NCBI GenBank assembly: GCA_947252645.1
Contig: CAMXWF010000022.1
Coordinates: 1-17,968, forward strand
Direction: 5' to 3'
Source of the DNA: an uncultured Bacteroidia bacterium
Lineage (GTDB): Bacteria > Bacteroidota > Bacteroidia > Bacteroidales > CAJPTX01
Length of the DNA stretch: 17,968 nucleotides
Both the position numbers and the translations under genes were made by a program. A model generated the notes under the pieces. It was given only the letters and a program-made list of their open reading frames with translations. It was not told the DNA's origin and ran no database searches. This document shows, in pieces, positions 6,674-15,185 of this stretch. Position 1 is the stretch's first letter. Each line of letters starts with the position of its first letter.

Positions 6674-6981
6674 TCGGAGAGATGCTTAATTTTATCTTCT
6701 ACCGAGGCGACCTTGGCTTTTATGCGGCCTAGGGGGCCTTGGCGGATGTCGAAGTTGGCCGCGATGTATACTCTCTGTGAGTCGGCCTCGATGGCTGCGT
6801 AGGCTGCGGCTATTACCTCGAGGGCCTCCTGGAGGGTGGGCGTTTCCACGATGGTGCCCATGGCCGTGAGCTGGGAGCAGTGGCCCGTCATGCGGATAGC
6901 CTTCTCAAGCTTGGCAACATAGGGCGAGACGCTCGCCCCCTTGTCTGTGGGAAACATGCTGAATTCTAGTAGAACCGACAT
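6670..6981 (-). CDS. MTH1187/YqgV family thiamine-binding protein
   Basis: A 103-residue protein beginning MSVLLEFSMFPTDKGASVSP. It continues with YVAKLEKAIRMTGHCSQLTAMGTIVE and ends GRIKAKVASVEDKIKHLSD, the pattern of the UPF0045/MTH1187 (YqgV) family. These are small ferredoxin-like-fold cytosolic proteins reported to bind thiamine or related molecules. The ATG at 6979-6981 is preferred over an in-frame ATG 51 bases upstream (7032) because GGAGGGG stands just before it and family members start here. It is followed by the barrel gene with a TTGA overlap. A cytosolic metabolite-binding protein inside an envelope gene set is unexpected; no thiamine gene is seen nearby. Confidence 0.85.
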   Translation of the reverse strand: MSVLLEFSMFPTDKGASVSPYVAKLEKAIRMTGHCSQLTAMGTIVETPTLQEALEVIAAAYAAIEADSQRVYIAANFDIRQGPLGRIKAKVASVEDKIKHLSD

Positions 6982-7077
6982 AGCCCCTCCGATTGAGGAT
7001 GTAAAGTTCGACTTTCTGGGCCACAAAAGCAAGAGGCGTGGGTAGAGGCAAAAAGCTCGGGGTGCGCTTATCGGTGG

Positions 7078-8916
7078 CTACTTGGGTAGGTTGTTGTAGT
7101 GTACTTCAATGTCGTACTCCCAGTTTCTTCTGACTTTTATTTCCGTGGCGCCCTGCGGGTCTCTGAAATATTTTACGGGTTCAGGCTGTAGGCCGGTATC
7201 GTAGTTGCCAGTGGTCCATTGCCCATCGCCATTGATGTCGTGGATTAGACGAAGCCCGTAGATGCCTGGCATTAGGTAGGGCATGGTTACGATGGAATCG
7301 CCTGCTTGGTAGATGGCTTGGTAGACGGTGGCCTTGGTTTTTTTGTCGGAGAAGAGCTGCAATAGGCAGGGCGAGGGGGCATCGAATATTTTGAGGTGGA
7401 TAGCCGAGAAGTCACTTGGGTGGAGGCCCTTTAATTTGTACTCCAAGGAGTCGCATTCTAGCCCTAGTAGGCTGCGGAAGGCCCCCTGGCGCACTTGGAG
7501 GACAAAGGTGGTGTCTGGAGCCCAAGGATAGGCGACCCCTAAGGCGTTGGGCTGGAGGGTGTCACGGAGGATGGTTAAAAGGACCTGCGCGCTGTCGATT
7601 AGCCGGAGTAGGTGGAGCTTGGAGGTGTCTAGGAAGTCGATGCGCCGGTCAGTTACGAGCCAGAGGGTGTCGTTTGGGCGCAGTGCGTTGGCATCTGCCC
7701 CGGTGAGGCGTACCGGGAGCGGGGGGAGTTTGACGTTATCAGCGGAGGCTTCCTTGTCTTTGGTTTTCTCAGCCTCCACCTCTTCCCTTGAGTAGCCTAA
7801 GGCCACGGTATCCAAGGCAGGTACGAGCTGCTGGAGGGAGTCTGTTTTCAAGTAGCTGACCTGGAGCCGCAGGGTGTCGAGGAGTGCTGTGGCGGAGTCG
7901 GTGAGCCAGAGATCGATGGTGTCGCGCAGAGAGGAGGTCTGCTGGACGTATTCAAAGCCTTTTGGGGCCACGGTGGTGAAGGCGACCTCTCCTTTCGGGG
8001 GGCAGGAGAAGACGAAGCGGAGTTGCTCAGGTAGAGGTCTGGTGCTGGCGATGAGCATTTGCGCTCGCTCAGCCCGGGAAAACATGTCTAGCACGAGTCC
8101 CCTAATGTGAGCATTGTCCCTGGGGTGATTGTGTGTCTGCCGAGGGGCCGTTGAGTCGTGTGGATTGGGACGAGTAGCCGTAGCGGAGTCGGGGAGCTGG
8201 TGCGTAATGGTGTCTTCCTTGTTCTGTAGGGTAGGCTGGACCATGTCCGAGAGGAAGGCGATGCCCTCAGAGGGCTGGTCGTAGCGGAAGTTAGAATTCA
8301 TGTCGTTGAGAGCCACGATAGCCATGGGCTGCATGGGTACGTTGCTGAAGTGGAAGAAGCCTAGGGTATCGGTTTTGGCGATGGCATCGGGCATGGTGTC
8401 CCGCGCAGGAGTCTGGCCCTTAGGCAGGTAGAGCATGGCGAAGATGTTGGGTACGGGCTCTTGGGTGTACGCATTGCGCACTTGGCCGGAGAGCGAGCCG
8501 TGATTGATGCTGTCGCCCGTGGAGAAAACATAGCGGTATCCTTCCAATACGTTGCCCTCCGTGAGGTCGACAAGCCCCCTGCCGAAGTTGAGCACGTAGG
8601 TTGTGTGGTCGCGGAGCGAGTCGCTGATGGAGAACTCTATGGAGCGCCCCTTCACCACGGGCAGCAGGGGCGACTGTAGGGGGGGGGAGACGTAGAATTC
8701 TTTGGCAGCGTCCTTCACTTGGGCATACTCGTTGAAGTAGATGCGGATTTTTTCAGGTTTGATGTTTGTGGATCCATTTTCAGGTTTTGTTTTCAGGACT
8801 TTAGGCGGAGTGATGTCCTTGGGCCCCCCTTCAGGTGCGGCTACCCGTGCGCAACCGAATGAGAGAGCCAGCGTGAGCAGTAAGAGTAGTGGGGCAGAGT
8901 ATCGTGTTCGGAGCAT
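7078..8916 (-). CDS. Ig-like domain (Big_5) surface or periplasmic lipoprotein
   Basis: A 612-residue protein from ATG at 8914-8916 (a TTG three codons upstream is less likely). The N-terminus MLRTRYSAPLLLLLTLALSF ends in a lipobox with Cys22 (LSFGC), so it should be processed by signal peptidase II and lipid-anchored. Residues about 30-135 carry the Bacteroidetes Ig-like domain (APEGGPKDITPPKV, KPENGSTNIKPEKIRIYFNE, TYVLNFGRGLVD). A short region about 140-225 resembles a carboxypeptidase-regulatory fold (LSGQVRNAYTQEPVPNIFAM). The C-terminus (YGLRLIHDINGDGQWTTGNY) is a conserved ending of this lipoprotein family. Function is unknown. It begins 27 bases after the TPR gene stop, which suggests one operon. 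Confidence 0.85.
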   Translation of the reverse strand: MLRTRYSAPLLLLLTLALSFGCARVAAPEGGPKDITPPKVLKTKPENGSTNIKPEKIRIYFNEYAQVKDAAKEFYVSPPLQSPLLPVVKGRSIEFSISDSLRDHTTYVLNFGRGLVDLTEGNVLEGYRYVFSTGDSINHGSLSGQVRNAYTQEPVPNIFAMLYLPKGQTPARDTMPDAIAKTDTLGFFHFSNVPMQPMAIVALNDMNSNFRYDQPSEGIAFLSDMVQPTLQNKEDTITHQLPDSATATRPNPHDSTAPRQTHNHPRDNAHIRGLVLDMFSRAERAQMLIASTRPLPEQLRFVFSCPPKGEVAFTTVAPKGFEYVQQTSSLRDTIDLWLTDSATALLDTLRLQVSYLKTDSLQQLVPALDTVALGYSREEVEAEKTKDKEASADNVKLPPLPVRLTGADANALRPNDTLWLVTDRRIDFLDTSKLHLLRLIDSAQVLLTILRDTLQPNALGVAYPWAPDTTFVLQVRQGAFRSLLGLECDSLEYKLKGLHPSDFSAIHLKIFDAPSPCLLQLFSDKKTKATVYQAIYQAGDSIVTMPYLMPGIYGLRLIHDINGDGQWTTGNYDTGLQPEPVKYFRDPQGATEIKVRRNWEYDIEVHYNNLPK

Positions 8917-8943
8917 GGTGTGCAAATATTACGAGGCTTCAGC

Positions 8944-10974
8944 TCAGCGCGTACATTGCTCCGCGATGGCCCGGTAGGCTTGGTCGAGGCCTATTTGCCC
9001 GGCGAGGCTTAGGTCGATGCAGGCCTCCTCGTGTTTTTTGAGGAGCAGTCTGATGAGACCCCGGTTGTAGTACGCCTCAGCGAAGGAAGGGTTGGCTTCT
9101 ATGGCCTTGGAGAGGGCGTTTTCAGCTTGGTTGAGATCTTTGAGTAGGTAGTGGGCCGTGGCGGTTAGGTAGTCGATGTAGGGAGAGGGTGCGAATGTTT
9201 CGCATTGCTGTAGCAGCTCTAAGGCTTTGCGGTAGCTTTGTTGGTCGGGGGGTGGCGTGGGGGCGCTGGGATGTGTACCCAAGGCTTGTTGCCGCGGGGT
9301 ATAGCGCCCCATGTTGATGAGGGCCACCGAGTGCACTAGGAGCCCTAGGGGATAGATAGGGCTGTAGGAGGGGATGGTGTTGAGTTTTTCGATGGCCGCG
9401 GGATAGAGGTTTTGCTCCATTTGTTGCACGGCCTCCACGAGGGCGATGGCGTAGGCATTGTTGAGCTTGGGGAACAGGGAAACGTCCACTCTTCGGGCCG
9501 TATCGGAGGAGGGGATCATGAGGGCAAAGAAGGGTGCGCCGCAGAGGCTGTCGGCTTTTTGCACGGGAGGCCACTCCTTGTAGGGCTGCGATTGCCCTAC
9601 CACGATGGAGGCCGTCTGGATCAGTGCGGTGACTTTAGGCTGTGAGGGCAACACGACATTGCGTCCTGCGTTGAAGTCGGACTCAAAGGCCATGAGTCGG
9701 GAGAAAACGGCGGCGGTGTCGCTCCATGTATCCAGCTTGCCCGCCTGGTAGCGCTGTACAATTTGCTGTGCCGAGTCTAGGCTTTGCTTGGCTTGTTTTT
9801 TCAGGCCCATGGCCAATTGGGTGTGGGCGAGCATGGTGTAGGCTCTAGCAAAGTGGGGGTAGAGCACTAAGGCCCTGGAAAACGCAGCCTGCGCCTCGGA
9901 GTAGCGCTTGGAGTCGAGGTAGAGTAATCCGAGGTTGAACTGGATGTAGACGTTACCTGGGGAGATCTCCATGGCTTTTTTCAGGTCGTCCAGCGCAGCT
10001 TTATTGTTACGCTGTTCGAGCTGCATGATGGCGCGATTATAGTAAATCAGGGAACTATGTGGTGCGTAGTCGAGGGCTTTGCCGAGCAGGGCGATGGCCT
10101 GCTTGGGCTTTTGCATGTCGTAGAGTACGAGGCCTTTAACGAGTAGGGCCTCTGGGGCGTTTTGATCGATTTGGAGCGCTGCATCGAGTTCTTGGAGTGC
10201 TTGGGCGGTGTCGCGCTGTAGGTAGAATGTGCGCGCCAGCTGGATGTGGGGGTGGGGCAAGAAGGGGTCGATTTGTGTCACCTGCTGGTAGTCGCGCTGG
10301 GCGCCGAGGGTGTCTTGGAGTAGGAGCTTGGCTGTGCCGCGGTTGAGCCAGGCATCGGTATTGTCTGGCTGGTGGGCCAGGGTGGCATCGAATTCGTGGA
10401 TGGCCTGCTCATATTGCTTGAGGAGGAAGTGCGTGATTCCTAGTAGGTAGCGGACTTCAAGGTCGGAGGGTCGGAGATCCTGCGCCAGCTGTAGGTCGGG
10501 TAGCGCGAGGTGGGGTTGATCGAGTTGGTTGTTTACGGTGGCCCTGAGCAGCCGTGCGGGAAACATGAAGGGATATTGCTCGAGGAGAGGGTTCAGGTCG
10601 AGGAGTGCACCCCGGGCATCTTTGAGGTAGTATTTGGTGAGGGCCCGGAGGTATTGCCCTATCTGGTCGTTGGGGACAAATCGCAGGAACTGATTGATGG
10701 TACCCATGGCCGAGGTGTATTCGCCGCGCCGGAGTTCCTTGTCTGTTTTGGTGTAGTAGTAGTAGCGATTGAGCTGGGCTTGCGTGGCAAGCGGGCGAAG
10801 GAAGAGGGCAGTAACGACCAATAGCAGCACACCCCACGCTCTACCGGTGGCGTGGGGCTGGAGAGAGGAAAGCCGTTTCGCTCGCAATTTTACCAGTGCG
10901 TTAAATGGCCTAAATGGCGCAACTAAGGTAGGAAAATCTCCCTTGCGAGCGACTGCACGCGGGGCGGCGTGCAT
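8944..10974 (-). CDS. Exported tetratricopeptide-repeat protein
   Basis: A 676-residue protein from ATG at 10972-10974. GTG at 10993-10995 and TTG at 10885-10887 are alternatives. A hydrophobic segment (AWGVLLLVVTALFLRPLATQA, about 47-67) looks like a signal sequence. The stretch before it is long and basic for a signal peptide, so the TTG start, which would give a normal N-region, deserves consideration. From about residue 70 the protein is mostly TPR repeats, with typical units such as AWLNRGTAKLLLQDTLGAQR, YIQFNLGLLYLDSKRYSEAQ and AEAYYNRGLIRLLLKKHEEA near the C-terminus. The region about 420-500 lacks clear repeats. TPR proteins act as scaffolds; no partner can be named, but co-location with envelope genes suggests a periplasmic or outer-membrane-associated role. 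It is the first gene of the minus-strand cluster. Confidence 0.85.
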   Translation of the reverse strand: MHAAPRAVARKGDFPTLVAPFRPFNALVKLRAKRLSSLQPHATGRAWGVLLLVVTALFLRPLATQAQLNRYYYYTKTDKELRRGEYTSAMGTINQFLRFVPNDQIGQYLRALTKYYLKDARGALLDLNPLLEQYPFMFPARLLRATVNNQLDQPHLALPDLQLAQDLRPSDLEVRYLLGITHFLLKQYEQAIHEFDATLAHQPDNTDAWLNRGTAKLLLQDTLGAQRDYQQVTQIDPFLPHPHIQLARTFYLQRDTAQALQELDAALQIDQNAPEALLVKGLVLYDMQKPKQAIALLGKALDYAPHSSLIYYNRAIMQLEQRNNKAALDDLKKAMEISPGNVYIQFNLGLLYLDSKRYSEAQAAFSRALVLYPHFARAYTMLAHTQLAMGLKKQAKQSLDSAQQIVQRYQAGKLDTWSDTAAVFSRLMAFESDFNAGRNVVLPSQPKVTALIQTASIVVGQSQPYKEWPPVQKADSLCGAPFFALMIPSSDTARRVDVSLFPKLNNAYAIALVEAVQQMEQNLYPAAIEKLNTIPSYSPIYPLGLLVHSVALINMGRYTPRQQALGTHPSAPTPPPDQQSYRKALELLQQCETFAPSPYIDYLTATAHYLLKDLNQAENALSKAIEANPSFAEAYYNRGLIRLLLKKHEEACIDLSLAGQIGLDQAYRAIAEQCTR

Positions 10975-11045
10975 GGGCGAAGGTTGTAGACTCACGCCCC
11001 GTGCATATGGGGTTCCAGCGCTACTGATTTGCCAGTGGATGATGC

Positions 11046-11065
11046 CTGGGCATGCCCCTGCCCAG
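11046..11065. repeat. GC-rich hairpin in the divergent intergenic region
   Basis: CTGGGCA (11046-11052) and TGCCCAG (11059-11065) form a perfect 7-bp stem with a 6-base loop. Only three Ts follow, so it is a weak terminator candidate on the plus strand. It lies between the divergent TPR and DUF4783 genes, where a regulatory site would also fit. Confidence 0.4.
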
Positions 11066-11143
11066 TTTGCCTCGCGTGGATGCCGAGCCCCCCAGCCTTC
11101 TCCTGGTCGTTTCGATTAAAGCCTCCAGTATTTGCTGAGTCTT

Positions 11144-11160
11144 GGCACAGGATTTGTGCC
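11144..11160. promoter_or_regulatory. Inverted repeat GGCACA-n5-TGTGCC upstream of the DUF4783 gene
   Basis: A perfect 6-bp dyad with a 5-base centre ends 25 bases before the ATG at 11186. Its symmetry and position fit an operator or a leader hairpin near the ribosome binding site. No matching regulator is seen in the window. Confidence 0.35.
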
Positions 11161-11185
11161 TGTAGCCCTGAAGGAATTTACCACC

Positions 11186-11587
11186 ATGTATGCTTGGATA
11201 GTCAGCCTTCTTTTGTTAGCCAGTTTTTCCCCACAGGGGACAGCCTTGTGGCATGCTGATGGTGACGTAGAGACGCTAGAGCGTGCGTTTTCATCAGGCG
11301 AGGCTTCGCAACTTTCCCCCTTGTTGGCCGCTACCCTGGAGCTGCGCATCCTGGAGGATGAGAATGTCTACTCCAAGCAGCAGGCCGCGATGGTGCTGGA
11401 GACCTTTTTCCGCCAGAACCCCATCAAGAAATTCAAAGTGCTGCATTCCAGCGTTCGTGGTGGCAAGGGTTTTTTCATCGGCCAGCTGGATTGTCGTGCG
11501 GAGAGCTACAGGGTCACCATAATGCTCAAGTCCGCGGGTCTACAGGGTTCTATCTCCTGTATCCAGATTCTACAGAGCGGTTCTTAG
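11186..11587 (+). CDS. Secreted DUF4783 (NTF2-like) protein
   Basis: A 133-residue protein from ATG at 11186. An in-frame TTG 54 bases upstream would place residues before the signal peptide and is less likely. The N-terminus MYAWIVSLLLLASFSPQGTA is a signal peptide. The mature part follows the Bacteroidetes DUF4783 pattern: LERAFSSGEASQLSPLLA, LELRILEDENVYSKQQA, FFRQNPIKKFKVLHSS, then GGKGFFIGQL and SYRVTIMLK. The fold is expected to be NTF2-like and periplasmic; the ligand and role are unknown. It is transcribed away from the TPR gene and appears to be a single-gene unit, with 278 bases to nqrA. Confidence 0.85.
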   Translation: MYAWIVSLLLLASFSPQGTALWHADGDVETLERAFSSGEASQLSPLLAATLELRILEDENVYSKQQAAMVLETFFRQNPIKKFKVLHSSVRGGKGFFIGQLDCRAESYRVTIMLKSAGLQGSISCIQILQSGS

Positions 11588-11865
11588 CGGTAAGAAATGG
11601 CCTAGGGCAGATTCCCGGACTTTCTAAGGTCGGGGGATTCTTTACTTGGTGTTTCAGTAGTGGCTTGCTCTTAAGTATGCGAGTTTTTCGCTGGGGTTTT
11701 GCTAGAGGTGTTTTGCGCCCCAACGATCTAGGTTTGCATATTGGCTTTTTGGTCATTATCGATGATTCCCTGACCGGGGTTCTTTGGTATTTGGGGTATC
11801 GGAAGTGGTGACCGAGTAGTTAGAAAAAGCCTTACCTTTGCGTCCAGTAAAGAAAGTTTAGCACC
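11588..11865 (+). other. Intergenic region before the nqr operon
   Basis: No credible gene is seen. A 106-codon plus-strand frame crossing 11491-11811 overlaps the DUF4783 gene and has no protein-like pattern. The region carries the nqrA promoter at its downstream end. I see no clear intrinsic terminator for the DUF4783 gene. Confidence 0.5.
11833..11840 (+). promoter_or_regulatory. Bacteroidetes -7 promoter element of the nqr operon
   Basis: TACCTTTG exactly fits the TAnnTTTG consensus of the Bacteroidetes primary sigma factor. The start would fall near 11848, about 20 bases before the nqrA ATG. The -33 element 19-21 bases upstream is a poor match to TTTG. The same octamer precedes the tRNA gene downstream. 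Confidence 0.6.
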
Positions 11866-13224
11866 ATGTCTGGAGAAATCAGGATCCGTAAAGGCTTGGA
11901 TATACGCCTGCAGGGCTCGGCCGAGAAGGTGTATATGCAGATGGAGCTGTCGGGTAAGTACATGCTCTCGCCGCTGGATTTTCCGATGCTTGTGCCCCGG
12001 TTGCTGGTCAAGCCGGGTGATGCGGTTCAGGCAGGGACCCCGTTGTTTTGTGACAAGAAGGATCCTCGAGTACTGTTTGTTTCACCCGTGAGCGGGACGG
12101 TGGCCGATGTGGTTCGTGGGGCCCGTCGGCGTATAGAGCGCGTGGAGGTGGATTGTCCCCAGGAGCCGATGGTCTACAAGGATTTTGGTAAGCAATTGCC
12201 CGCAACGCTCGATCGCAACGAGCTGGTGACCCGCATGCTTGAGGGCGGGGTGTGGCCTTTCATCCGGCAGCGTCCCTACAACGTGGTGGCCAACCCGGAT
12301 TTTGTGCCCCGGGCCATATTCATCTCTGCCTTCGACAGTGCCCCCTTGGCGCCTGACTTGGACTTTTCCATTAAAGACGGGGGCGAGGCCTTCCAAGTTG
12401 GACTCGATGTGCTGGCTAAGCTTACTGGCGGCAAGGTCTATCTGACCATGAGTGCAAAGTCGGTCCCCAACCCCATTTTTTCCAATGCGCGGGGCGTGGA
12501 GAAGCGCGAGATTCGTGGTCCCCATCCGGCGGGCACAGTGGGTGTACAGATCAACCACATCGCTCCAATAGCTAAGGGCGAGGTGGTGTGGACCGTGGGG
12601 GCTCTGGACGTGGTCATTATCGGTCGTCTTTTTACCACGGGGCATTACGATGCCCGACGCGTGGTGGCGTTGGCGGGTTCGATGGTCAGGAAGCCCCGCT
12701 ATTACCTCTCGATGCAGGGGATGCCGATAGAGAATTTCGTCAAGGATCAGGTGGCGCCCGAGGCCGATGCGCGTTACATCAGCGGCGATGTGCTAACTGG
12801 CACCAACGAGGGGCGGGGGGGTAACCTTCGCTTCTTCGATACGCTGGTCACCGTGATTCCCGAGGGTAACCATAGCGAATTCATGGGCTGGGCCTCGCCA
12901 GGCTTGAATAAGTTCAGTGCCAGCAGGCTCTTCCCCTCGTTTCTCAGGTGCGGGCATCAGTATGTGCTCGACACCAATCTGAACGGTGGTCTGCGGGCCT
13001 ACGTGGTGACAGGGCAGTACGAGAAGGTGTTTCCTATGGATATCTACCCGGTGCGCTTGGTGAAGGCCATCATGGCGCATGACATAGAGGCCATGGAGGA
13101 CTTGGGTATCTACGAGGTGATTCCCGAGGATTTTGCGCTCTGCGAGTTCGTGTGTACCTCCAAGATAGAGGTTCAGTCGGTGGTGCGAGAGGGGCTGGAG
13201 TTTCTCTACAAGGAGTTGAATTAG
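11866..13224 (+). CDS. nqrA: Na+-translocating NADH:quinone reductase subunit A
   Basis: A 452-residue protein, about the usual NqrA length, starting MSGEIRIRKGLDIRLQGSAE, the family's N-terminal pattern. Other family segments are KPGDAVQAGTPLF, SPVSGTVADVVRGARRR (a lipoyl/barrel-sandwich-like segment) and the conserved end region LCEFVCTSKIEVQSVVREGLEF. NqrA is the peripheral cytosolic subunit of the Na+-pumping complex and is linked to quinone handling; it has no membrane segment here. It is the first gene of nqrABCDEF, 20 bases before nqrB, and is driven by the TACCTTTG promoter at 11833. Confidence 0.97.
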   Translation: MSGEIRIRKGLDIRLQGSAEKVYMQMELSGKYMLSPLDFPMLVPRLLVKPGDAVQAGTPLFCDKKDPRVLFVSPVSGTVADVVRGARRRIERVEVDCPQEPMVYKDFGKQLPATLDRNELVTRMLEGGVWPFIRQRPYNVVANPDFVPRAIFISAFDSAPLAPDLDFSIKDGGEAFQVGLDVLAKLTGGKVYLTMSAKSVPNPIFSNARGVEKREIRGPHPAGTVGVQINHIAPIAKGEVVWTVGALDVVIIGRLFTTGHYDARRVVALAGSMVRKPRYYLSMQGMPIENFVKDQVAPEADARYISGDVLTGTNEGRGGNLRFFDTLVTVIPEGNHSEFMGWASPGLNKFSASRLFPSFLRCGHQYVLDTNLNGGLRAYVVTGQYEKVFPMDIYPVRLVKAIMAHDIEAMEDLGIYEVIPEDFALCEFVCTSKIEVQSVVREGLEFLYKELN

Positions 13225-13244
13225 AAATAAGGTTATCTCAGATC

Positions 13245-14423
13245 ATGGGATTGCGAAGCTATTTGGAACGGCAAAAGCCGAAGTTCTCGCCCGGAGGTAA
13301 GTACGCGAAGCTGCACTCCACCTTCGATGCGTTTGAGACGTTTCTTTACACTCCTTCCACGGTTACCAGTAGCGGCAGCCATGTTCGCGATGCTGTGGAC
13401 ATGAAGCGGACGATGATCGCCGTGGTGGTGGCCTTGCTGCCGGCCTTGGTTTTTGGCATGTACAATGGAGGCCTCCAACATTCCTTGCGCTATGGCTTGG
13501 GGTGGACTTTTTGGCCGGCTCTGGGCCACGGGTTCCTCATGATGTTGCCCACCATCGTGGTGAGCTATCTGGTTGGTCTTGCCATAGAGTTCGGCGTGGC
13601 GCAGGCACGTGGGCATCAGGTCAATGAGGGCTATTTAGTTACAGGTTTGCTCATCCCCATGGTGTTGCCGATAGACATTCCGCTATGGATGGTGGCCCTG
13701 GCGACAGCCTTCTCGGTGGTGTTTGCCAAGGAGGTGTTTGGGGGCACGGGGATGAATATACTCAACCCTGCCTTGGTGGCGCGCGCCTTCCTTTTTTTCG
13801 CCTTCCCCAAGTACATGTCGGGCGACAATGTCTGGGTGTATGGTAGTACGACGTTGCAGCAGGTAGATGGTTTTAGCGGGGCGACCCCCTTGAGCCATGC
13901 CTCACTTGGCCAGCTGGATCAGCTGCCGTCGCCTTGGGAGATGTTCTGGGGTACTATCCCAGGCTCGGCTTGCGAGACCTCCACGCTGTGGATATTGGTT
14001 GGAGCCCTCTTGCTGTTGGCTACAGGCGTGGCCAGCTGGAAGGTCACGTTATCGGTGTTTGCGGGTGGCTACCTGATGGGCTTATTGGCCAATGCCATAG
14101 GCCTGAATGCCTACATGGCGATGCCCGCCTACTACCATCTGCTCATGGGTGGCTTTGCGTTTGGTGCGGTATTCATGGCTACCGATCCTGTTACGGGGCC
14201 ACAAACCGAGGCCGGCAAATGGATCTACGGCTTCCTCATAGGGGCCTTTACCGTGACTGTCAGGCTCTTCAATCCAGCGTATCCAGAGGGCATGATGCTC
14301 TCGATACTGCTCATGAACGTGTTTGCATCGTTGATAGACCATTTGGTGGTTCAGTCGAACATCAGTCGCCGCAGGAAGCGAGCCCAGCTCGTAGCAGCCG
14401 TCAAGCAGCAGCCCGTGGCCTAG
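13245..14423 (+). CDS. nqrB: Na+-translocating NADH:quinone reductase subunit B
   Basis: A 392-residue integral membrane protein. The start at ATG 13245 is chosen because MGLRSYLERQKPKFSPGGKY matches the family N-terminus; the frame is open further upstream inside nqrA. Multiple hydrophobic helices follow (MIAVVVALLPALVFGMYNGG, FLMMLPTIVVSYLVGLAIEF, MVALATAFSVVFAKEVFGG). The covalent-FMN site is DGFSGATPL, with the modified threonine expected at Thr214. NqrB carries this FMN and riboflavin and forms the main Na+ and quinone channel. It has no clear Shine-Dalgarno, as is usual in the phylum. Confidence 0.97.
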   Translation: MGLRSYLERQKPKFSPGGKYAKLHSTFDAFETFLYTPSTVTSSGSHVRDAVDMKRTMIAVVVALLPALVFGMYNGGLQHSLRYGLGWTFWPALGHGFLMMLPTIVVSYLVGLAIEFGVAQARGHQVNEGYLVTGLLIPMVLPIDIPLWMVALATAFSVVFAKEVFGGTGMNILNPALVARAFLFFAFPKYMSGDNVWVYGSTTLQQVDGFSGATPLSHASLGQLDQLPSPWEMFWGTIPGSACETSTLWILVGALLLLATGVASWKVTLSVFAGGYLMGLLANAIGLNAYMAMPAYYHLLMGGFAFGAVFMATDPVTGPQTEAGKWIYGFLIGAFTVTVRLFNPAYPEGMMLSILLMNVFASLIDHLVVQSNISRRRKRAQLVAAVKQQPVA

Positions 14424-14447
14424 GCGCAACAATAGGTGAAGATGACG

Positions 14448-15185
14448 ATGAAAAAGGATAGTAACGGGTACATATTCCTCTACGCTACCGTATTGGTTGC
14501 GGTGGTCGCGGTGCTCTTGGCGTTTGCGGCCACCTACCTCAAGCCTGCCCAGACAGCCAATGCCGTGGCGACTAAGCAGGAGATGATCCTCAATACCGTA
14601 GGGTTGACGGAGGGCTTGGCCGAGTCAAGCGACCGGAAGGCCTTTCTGCAGAAACAGTTTGACAAGTACATCGTGGAGCAATTGGCGGTGAACGCGCAGG
14701 GTCAAGTACTTCCCGATGTGGTGGCCTTTGGGCAGGACCTGCGCGCCGAGCTCCGTAAGCCATCGGATCAGGCTGCCTATCCCCTTTTCGTGGCTCGGCT
14801 CGACAATGGGGATAAGAAGTACATATTCCCGCTTGCGGGCAAGGGCCTTTGGGGCGACCTGTGGGGCTACATTGCGCTTGACAGCGACTTGGTCACGGTG
14901 TATGGCACGTCTTTCGACCACGCCGGCGAGACGCCAGGGCTAGGAGCCGAGATCACCACTCCGCACTTCACGTCGCAGTTCGCTGGCAAGAAGATGTTCA
15001 AGGATGGAAAGTTTTCCTCGATTGCCGTGGTCAAGGCGGGTAAGCCGCTCGATGCTTGGACGGTAGATGGCATATCTGGGGGTACGATGACAAGCCAAGG
15101 GGTGCAGGCGATGCTCGATAGCTCGCTGCGCGTTTATCTGCCGTATATTCTGTTGGTACAACAAGGAGGGTTGAGCCATGAGTAG
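14448..15185 (+). CDS. nqrC: Na+-translocating NADH:quinone reductase subunit C
   Basis: A 245-residue protein with one N-terminal membrane helix (IFLYATVLVAVVAVLLAFAA) and a periplasmic FMN domain. ATG 14448 is preferred over GTG 14436 and ATG 14442: AGGTGA lies 8 bases before it, and MKKDSNGYIFLYATV fits family N-termini. The flavinylation motif reads DGISGGTMTS, with FMN expected on Thr213. The residue before this Thr is Gly, where Ala is common in other lineages. Its last codons overlap the nqrD start by 8 bases. Confidence 0.95.
   Translation: MKKDSNGYIFLYATVLVAVVAVLLAFAATYLKPAQTANAVATKQEMILNTVGLTEGLAESSDRKAFLQKQFDKYIVEQLAVNAQGQVLPDVVAFGQDLRAELRKPSDQAAYPLFVARLDNGDKKYIFPLAGKGLWGDLWGYIALDSDLVTVYGTSFDHAGETPGLGAEITTPHFTSQFAGKKMFKDGKFSSIAVVKAGKPLDAWTVDGISGGTMTSQGVQAMLDSSLRVYLPYILLVQQGGLSHE

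Noticed and set aside
11491..11811. 106-codon plus-strand frame downstream of the DUF4783 gene
   Set aside because: Overlaps the DUF4783 gene, lacks a plausible start context and has no protein-like conservation pattern.
12082..12645. 187-codon open frame antisense to nqrA
   Set aside because: Shadow of a clearly identified gene; composition does not look like a real protein.
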